Position numbers and translations under genes: made by a program. Of a stretch of 37,107 nt of DNA, positions 32,676-37,107 are shown one piece after another. The notes below the pieces were generated by a model. The model was not told the origin of the DNA. It ran no database searches and saw nothing but the letters and a program-made list of their open reading frames with translations. Where the stretch lies: NCBI GenBank assembly GCA_937969505.1, contig CALBWA010000043.1, forward strand, positions 1-37,107. Reading direction: 5' to 3'. The first letter of the stretch is position 1. Each line of letters starts with the position of its first letter. Origin of the DNA: an uncultured Erythrobacter sp. Its GTDB lineage: Bacteria; Pseudomonadota; Alphaproteobacteria; Sphingomonadales; Sphingomonadaceae.

Positions 32676-35249
32676 ATGCAATTAGTCATCGTTGAATCGC
32701 CCGCAAAGGCGAAGACCATTGAGAAGTATCTCGGCAAGGACTTCAAGGTTCTGGCAAGCTACGGCCATGTCCGCGATCTGCCGCCCAAGGATGGCAGCGT
32801 CCGCCCGGACGAGGATTTCGCGATGGATTGGGAACTTTATCGCGACAAGCAGAAGCGGTTCAAAGAAATCGCTGATGCCGCCAAGGGCGCCTCGCGCCTC
32901 GTGCTGGCGACTGACCCTGATCGCGAAGGCGAGGCGATCAGCTGGCACATTCAGGAATTGTTGAAGAAGCGAAAGATCCTGCCGACCAAGGTGGATCGGG
33001 TCGCTTTCAACGCAATTACCAAATCTGCTGTGACCGAGGCGATGAAAAGCCCGCGCCAGCTCGATACCGACCTGGTGGATGCCTATCTGGGCCGCCGCGC
33101 GCTTGATTATCTGTTCGGCTTTACCCTCAGCCCGGTTTTGTGGCGCAAGTTGCCGGGAGCCAAATCGGCTGGCCGTGTGCAATCGGTCGCGCTGCGACTG
33201 GTGTGCGAACGCGAACGCGAAATCGAGCTGTTCAAGCCGGACGAATATTGGTCTGTTCTGGCGAAATTGGAACAGGACGGCACGCAGTTTGATGCGCGCC
33301 TGGTAAAGTTTGAAGGCAAGAAACTCGAAAAGCTGACGCTGGGCAACGAAGGCGCGGCCATGGCGGCAAAGGCTGCGGTTGATAATGGTCGCTTCACGAT
33401 TGAGGATATCGAGACCAAGCCGCTCAAGCGCAATCCGGCTCCTCCCTTCACGACCTCGACCTTGCAGCAGGAGGCATCCCGCAAACTGGGCTTTTCCGCC
33501 AGCCACACGATGCGCTGCGCCCAATCATTGTACGAGGCGGGTGCGATCACCTATATGCGGACTGATGGCGTGCAAATGGATATGTCGGCCATCATGGCTG
33601 CACGCGACGCCATCGCAGAACGCTTCAGCGATGATTACCGCCCTGAAAAACCGCGCTTTTACAGCTCGAAAGCTAAGAATGCTCAAGAAGCGCATGAAGC
33701 GATCCGTCCAACCAATTTCAGCAAGGACACCGCCGGTTCGGGTGACGAAGCCAAGCTTTACGGACTGATTTTCAAACGGGCCATGGCGAGCCAGATGTCG
33801 GCGGCGCAATTGGAGCGGACCACCGTGACCCTGCGCGATGCCACCGGCCAGCACGAGCTGCGCGCGACCGGCCAGGTGGTGAAATTTCCCGGCTTCTTTG
33901 CAGTTTATCAGGAAGGCTTTGACGACAAATCGGACGATGATGATGATGGCTTGCTGCCAATCATGCACAAGGGTGATAGCCCGGTGAAGAAAGCGGTCGA
34001 GGCGAACCAGCATTTCACCCAGCCGCCCCCGCGCTATTCCGAAGCCAGCCTGGTCAAGCGGCTGGAGGAATTGGGCATTGGGCGCCCATCCACCTACGCC
34101 TCTACCATCCAGACGTTGCGAGACCGTGATTATGTGCGGATGGAAAAGAACCGGTTCTTTGCAGAAGAATCGGGTCGTTTGCTGACCGCGTTTCTCGAAC
34201 GTTTCTTCCCGACCTATGTCGCCTATGACTTCACCGCCGGGATGGAGGACGAACTTGATGTCGTCTCTGACGGGCGTGAGCAATATAAGACGCTGCTTGC
34301 CAAATTCTGGAAGGATTTCAAACCTAAAGCCGATGAGGTCATGGAGAAGCTTCCGTCTGAAGTGACAGAAGTGCTGGACGAATATCTGTCGGACTATCTC
34401 TTCCCAGCGACCAAAGATGGCGGCGATCCGCGCAAATGTCCGCTGTGCGAGACCGAAGGGCGCGATGGTGGCCGGTTGGCGCTGCGCGGGGGACGCTTTG
34501 GTGCCTTTGTCGCTTGCGCCAACTACCCCGAGTGCAAATTTACCCGCCGTTTTGCCCAACCGGGGGCTGATGGCGAGGACGCAGGTGCTGATGGGTTGAT
34601 GGGTGTGCATCCTGAGACGGGCGAAGAAATTCACCGCAAATCAGGGCGCTTTGGCCCCTATGTGGAAATGGTCGAAGACGAGGCCAAGAAGCGCGCTTCG
34701 ATCCCGAAAGACTTGCCCGATTTCGATCTGGATTGGGCGGTTAAGCTGCTCAGCCTGCCGCGAATTGTTGGCGAACACCCCGAAACCGGCAAGGAAATTG
34801 AGGCGGGTCTGTGGCGCTATGGCCCGGCGGTGCGTCACGAAGGCACCTATGGCAAGCTGCAAGGTACGGCCGAGATATTCGATATCGGCATGAACCGCGC
34901 GGTGGATCTGTTGGCGCAATCCAAGGCCCGCAAAGGCGGCGCTCGCGGCAAGGCTGAACCGATCAAAACACTCAGCGCGCACCCGACCAGCGGGGGCGAG
35001 ATGAAGGTGATGCCGGGTCGCTATGGCCCCTATGTCACCGACGGCACCACCAATGCGACCATTCCCAAGGATATGAAGCCAGAGGATGTGACCGAGGCCC
35101 AAGCAATCGAGTTGATCGATGCGCGAGTGGCCAAGGGGCCGGCGAAGAAAAAGGGGCGCAAGAAAGCGCCAGCGAAAAAGAAGCCAGCGGCCAAGAAGAA
35201 AGCCGCCGCGAAGAAGAAGGCTCCGGCGAAAAAGGCATCTGACGCTTAG
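32676..35249 (+). CDS. topA: DNA topoisomerase I
   Basis: An 857-residue type IA topoisomerase. The Toprim domain opens with MQLVIVESPAKAKTIEKYLG and has TDPDREGEAISWH (80-91). The catalytic tyrosine is Tyr293 in GAITYMRTDG. After the core come a four-cysteine zinc ribbon (CPLCETEG...CANYPEC, about 588-617) and repeated FGPYV/YGPYV-type modules (RFGPYVEM, RYGPYVTD). The tail is lysine/alanine-rich (about residues 824-853), typical of many proteobacterial TopA proteins and of histone H1-like tails. It relaxes negative supercoils. The 135 bp upstream contain a TTGACG-like -35 (32596-32601) without a convincing -10. Confidence 0.97.
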   Translation: MQLVIVESPAKAKTIEKYLGKDFKVLASYGHVRDLPPKDGSVRPDEDFAMDWELYRDKQKRFKEIADAAKGASRLVLATDPDREGEAISWHIQELLKKRKILPTKVDRVAFNAITKSAVTEAMKSPRQLDTDLVDAYLGRRALDYLFGFTLSPVLWRKLPGAKSAGRVQSVALRLVCEREREIELFKPDEYWSVLAKLEQDGTQFDARLVKFEGKKLEKLTLGNEGAAMAAKAAVDNGRFTIEDIETKPLKRNPAPPFTTSTLQQEASRKLGFSASHTMRCAQSLYEAGAITYMRTDGVQMDMSAIMAARDAIAERFSDDYRPEKPRFYSSKAKNAQEAHEAIRPTNFSKDTAGSGDEAKLYGLIFKRAMASQMSAAQLERTTVTLRDATGQHELRATGQVVKFPGFFAVYQEGFDDKSDDDDDGLLPIMHKGDSPVKKAVEANQHFTQPPPRYSEASLVKRLEELGIGRPSTYASTIQTLRDRDYVRMEKNRFFAEESGRLLTAFLERFFPTYVAYDFTAGMEDELDVVSDGREQYKTLLAKFWKDFKPKADEVMEKLPSEVTEVLDEYLSDYLFPATKDGGDPRKCPLCETEGRDGGRLALRGGRFGAFVACANYPECKFTRRFAQPGADGEDAGADGLMGVHPETGEEIHRKSGRFGPYVEMVEDEAKKRASIPKDLPDFDLDWAVKLLSLPRIVGEHPETGKEIEAGLWRYGPAVRHEGTYGKLQGTAEIFDIGMNRAVDLLAQSKARKGGARGKAEPIKTLSAHPTSGGEMKVMPGRYGPYVTDGTTNATIPKDMKPEDVTEAQAIELIDARVAKGPAKKKGRKKAPAKKKPAAKKKAAAKKKAPAKKASDA

Positions 35250-35384
35250 GAACCGGCGCGCTCAATTTTCCGGCGCGATTGGTGAAAGGGAATCTTTACC
35301 GTTCCTGCTTGCGGGTTATTCACCGCATCGCGTTGGTAATTCGTCAAGTTTTGCCCGCTAGACCCTACATTGTTGAATCAGGCA

Positions 35385-35675
35385 ATGCAGCGGGTCCCCT
35401 CAGTGATCGAAGTCGAAGTCCAGAACGAAACGCACCAAAGCCAAGACCGCATTCGGTTTGCTGCGGTGCCGCGCATTGGTGAGGGACTGCGGTTGCGCGA
35501 GCCGGATGGCATGTGGGCCAGCTATGACGTGATCGATGTGTGGTATCAAAAGGCGGAATTCGGCGATATTTGGATGCCGTTCCTGCATATCCGGATGACA
35601 CCGGGCGAAAATGAGACCGAAGTGTCCGACAGCGGTTACGATTTCCAACGGGAGCTCGAGCCATTCAAAATCTAA
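35385..35675 (+). CDS. Hypothetical protein, about 96 residues
   Basis: A small acidic protein that I do not recognise. It is mostly predicted beta-strand with several tryptophans (MWASYDVIDVWYQ, DIWMPFLHIRM) and no signal peptide or membrane segment. The start is uncertain: ATG 35385, an upstream TTG 35370 and GTG 35403 are all open, and none has a good ribosome site. It lies between topA and a receiver gene whose possible true start overlaps its end, so the two may be translationally coupled. The 135 bp between topA and this gene contain an 8-bp direct repeat CCGGCGCG (35253 and 35270) but no clear terminator. Confidence 0.6.
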   Translation: MQRVPSVIEVEVQNETHQSQDRIRFAAVPRIGEGLRLREPDGMWASYDVIDVWYQKAEFGDIWMPFLHIRMTPGENETEVSDSGYDFQRELEPFKI

Positions 35676-35731
35676 TCAAGCGCACCACCGGCCCTAACAA
35701 AGGGCACAAGGCAAGGCCTTCGCTGGAAGGT

Positions 35732-36295
35732 ATGACGCTGGCGGAGCGGCTTGAGGCGAGCGATGAGTCGGTTGAAGCGCTTGGGCCTGAGGTCATGGAC
35801 GTTGAAATCGTAGAGGAAGCCGCAGGTGCTGAGCCGCAAGCTATCGATGCGGCAGATACCAAGGATACCGATGCCATTGTCCGTGCGGCCAAGGCGATGC
35901 GTGATGTTCATCAAACCCATCAGGCACGGGTCAAAATCTGCCTGATCGTCGATGATAGCCGGGTGATCCGCAAGGTCAGCCGCAAGATCGCGACAAGCCT
36001 AGGTTACACTCCGCTTGAGGCGGAAAATGGCGAAGAGGCACTGGCCCGGTGCAAGCAAAAGATGCCCGATCTGGTGCTGACTGATTGGCAGATGCCCGAA
36101 ATGGACGGGATTGAGTTCGTCCGTGAATTGCGCGCAATCCCTACACCCTATCCCCCGACGATTGTGTTTTGCACATCCAAGAGCGCGGCTGCCGATATCC
36201 ATGAAGGGATTGCTGCTGGAGCCGATGATTACGTGATCAAGCCGTTTGACGAGGCCACGCTGAGCGCGAAACTGGAAAAGCTCAAAGCCGAGTGA
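35732..36295 (+). CDS. Response regulator with acidic N-terminal extension
   Basis: A 187-residue protein. Residues 1-65 are acidic and probably disordered (VEALGPEVMDVEIVEEAAGAEP), and 68-187 form a receiver: ICLIVDDSRVIRKV, phospho-acceptor Asp in VLTDWQMPEMDG, Thr/Ser in FCTSKS and Lys in YVIKPF. There is no output domain. ATG 35732 has GAAGG only one base upstream, too close for initiation. The frame continues upstream for 40 codons without ATG, GTG or TTG. An ATT at 35663 lies 8 bases after GGAG (35651-35654) and would add IQNLIKRTTGPNKGHKARP..., a plausible basic segment. I list the ATG form and raise the ATT form as a finding. Confidence 0.85.
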   Translation: MTLAERLEASDESVEALGPEVMDVEIVEEAAGAEPQAIDAADTKDTDAIVRAAKAMRDVHQTHQARVKICLIVDDSRVIRKVSRKIATSLGYTPLEAENGEEALARCKQKMPDLVLTDWQMPEMDGIEFVRELRAIPTPYPPTIVFCTSKSAAADIHEGIAAGADDYVIKPFDEATLSAKLEKLKAE

Positions 36296-36342
36296 AGCCG
36301 TGACGCTCGCTTTTGCGGAGCATTGCGTTTAGGCCGCAGGGC

Positions 36343-36525
36343 ATGGGCAAAGAACATTTCGAACGTCACAAACAACCTTGGAACGCAGAAGAGGCAGGAC
36401 GCCTGAAACTCCTAGCGTCCAAAGGTCAGGGGCTAAAGCAGATTGCCAAGGCGCTGAACCGGAGCGAAGATTCAACCAAGAGCTTCGCCAAGCAGCAGAA
36501 AATCAAGATCGCGAAGAAGCGTTAG
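36343..36525 (+). CDS. Small helix-turn-helix-like DNA-binding protein
   Basis: A 60-residue basic protein: QPWNAEEAGRLKLLASKGQGLKQIAKALNRSEDSTKSFAKQQKI resembles a SANT/Myb- or GcrA-type helix-turn-helix (a tryptophan, acidic turn, then the pattern GxxLKQIAxxLNRSEDS). I do not assign a regulator name. ATG 36343 is used; a TTG at 36313 is open. No strong ribosome site is seen (AGG at 36331 lies 9 bases upstream). It follows the receiver gene by 47 bp, so they may be co-transcribed. The lysine-rich tail (KIKIAKKR) fits DNA or RNA binding. Confidence 0.65.
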   Translation: MGKEHFERHKQPWNAEEAGRLKLLASKGQGLKQIAKALNRSEDSTKSFAKQQKIKIAKKR

Positions 36526-36553
36526 GGCGGGGAAGTGTGCTCCAACCGTTTGG

Positions 36554-37012
36554 CTAGGCAGTGAAAACGACTTCGAAACGCTCGCAAGCGATCATAAGGT
36601 CATCATCGACGACAATATCGGTGTCCGCCAGAACTCGCTCGAAATAGGCCCGGTGCGCTTTGCGCCACCATTCCAGAGATAGGTCGCCTTCGCCCTCATC
36701 GCGGGCAAATTGCGCATCGACTTCGCTGAATTTTCTAAGTTCAACTGATGTTGTGCGGATGATCGCATGCGCGCCGCCAGCAAAATCGGTGACCATGTTT
36801 AGATCGCCTGGTTGGGGCAGCGGGTCACCGCACAATTCATATTCCGGCAGCGAAGCAGCAGTAGCGCGTTTTTGGCCATCGAGCACCAGTTGTAGGCAGA
36901 TCGCAGCGTCTTTCTGGTTATCGCAAAAGTGGAATGTGGCCACCGGCGCATCTGGTGCATCAGGAAATTGAGAGCGATAGAGAGCCCATAATGACGCAGC
37001 ACTGTGGGCCAT
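36554..37012 (-). CDS. ASCH domain protein
   Basis: A 152-residue protein with the ASCH (PUA-like) pattern: QLVLDGQKRATAASLPEYE near residue 40, GDLNMVTDFAGGAHAIIRTTSVEL, then the typical ARDEGEGDLSLEWWRKAHRAYFE. ASCH domains bind RNA or modified nucleosides; some members are N4-acetylcytidine amidohydrolases. Which applies here cannot be read. ATG 37012 overlaps the stop of era by one base (TGATG), so the two genes are translationally coupled. Confidence 0.85.
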   Translation of the reverse strand: MAHSAASLWALYRSQFPDAPDAPVATFHFCDNQKDAAICLQLVLDGQKRATAASLPEYELCGDPLPQPGDLNMVTDFAGGAHAIIRTTSVELRKFSEVDAQFARDEGEGDLSLEWWRKAHRAYFERVLADTDIVVDDDLMIACERFEVVFTA

Positions 37013-37107
37013 CACTTCACCCAGTCGAGGCCGATTTCTTCAAACACTTCGCGGTTTTCAGACCAATTTTCGTCCACTTTCACATGCAGGAACAGGTGGA
37101 CTTTCTG
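37012..37107 (-). CDS. era: GTPase Era, C-terminal fragment (window edge)
   Basis: Only the last 31 codons are present. The residues (VHLFLHVKVDENWSENREVF and then EEIGLDWVK) match the end of the KH domain of Era, whose family consensus is LxLxVKVxxxWxxxxxxxxxxGL. Era binds 16S rRNA during 30S assembly. The rest lies beyond the window. It is followed by the ASCH gene with a one-base overlap. Confidence 0.85.
   Translation of the reverse strand, partial: QKVHLFLHVKVDENWSENREVFEEIGLDWVK

Noticed and set aside
33525..34634. 369-codon minus-strand frame opposite topA
   Set aside because: It lies wholly inside topA, without motifs or a ribosome site.
35253..35277. CCGGCGCG repeated after topA as a terminator or regulator site
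   Set aside because: It is a short direct repeat; the possible CGCGC/GCGCG stem has only five pairs and an 11-base loop.

Overview
The window is about 37 kb of moderately GC-rich, gene-dense chromosome. I see no phage, transposon, CRISPR array, tRNA or rRNA. The gene content suggests a marine alphaproteobacterium of the Sphingomonadales, most likely the Erythrobacteraceae. The signs are a C4-pathway 5-aminolevulinate synthase, the carboxyspermidine route to spermidine, a DUF1800/DUF1501 pair, many exported proteins, and a small cluster for sulfated polysaccharide breakdown. The taxonomic call is inference from gene content, not a database match.

Layout. 1-3326 (+): the tail of an ulvan-type locus, with a GH105 unsaturated glucuronyl hydrolase (cut by the window edge), a lipoprotein beta-propeller resembling ulvan lyases, and a lipoprotein formylglycine-generating enzyme that could activate sulfatases. 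3356-5847 (-): an exported DUF1800/DUF1501 pair. 5994-7973 (-): a DEAD-box RNA helicase. 8359-12295 (+): a tightly overlapping trehalose operon, otsB-GH15-otsA, in which otsA has no usual start codon. 12321-16821: an orphan response regulator, a tyrosine phosphatase, thioredoxin reductase, two tandem MAPEG proteins and a threonine dehydratase. 16966-22076 (+): polyamine synthesis, with carboxyspermidine dehydrogenase, an inserted S41-type exported protease, carboxyspermidine decarboxylase and ornithine decarboxylase. Two leaders here have regulatory-looking RNA structure. 22139-25829: DUF5694 protein, exported MsrA, OmpA-family protein and nitroreductase. 25887-28435 (-): two overlapping exported amidohydrolases, the second apparently stripped of its metal ligands. 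28504-37107: housekeeping genes hemA, murI, plsY, dprA, topA, a second receiver protein, a small DNA-binding protein, an ASCH protein and the last codons of era.

How genes work together. Lyase, GH105 and sulfatase activation fit successive steps of ulvan depolymerisation. OtsA makes trehalose-6-phosphate, OtsB dephosphorylates it, and the co-translated GH15 enzyme may act on trehalose or a related glucoside. ODC makes putrescine, CASDH condenses it with aspartate semialdehyde, and CASDC decarboxylates the product to spermidine.

The points most worth a second look are: the ornithine decarboxylase leader, where an 8-bp long-range helix competes with a local hairpin around the ribosome site; the ATA codon at the exact Met1 position of otsA; the active/degenerate amidohydrolase pair; and the exported FGE with both catalytic cysteines.
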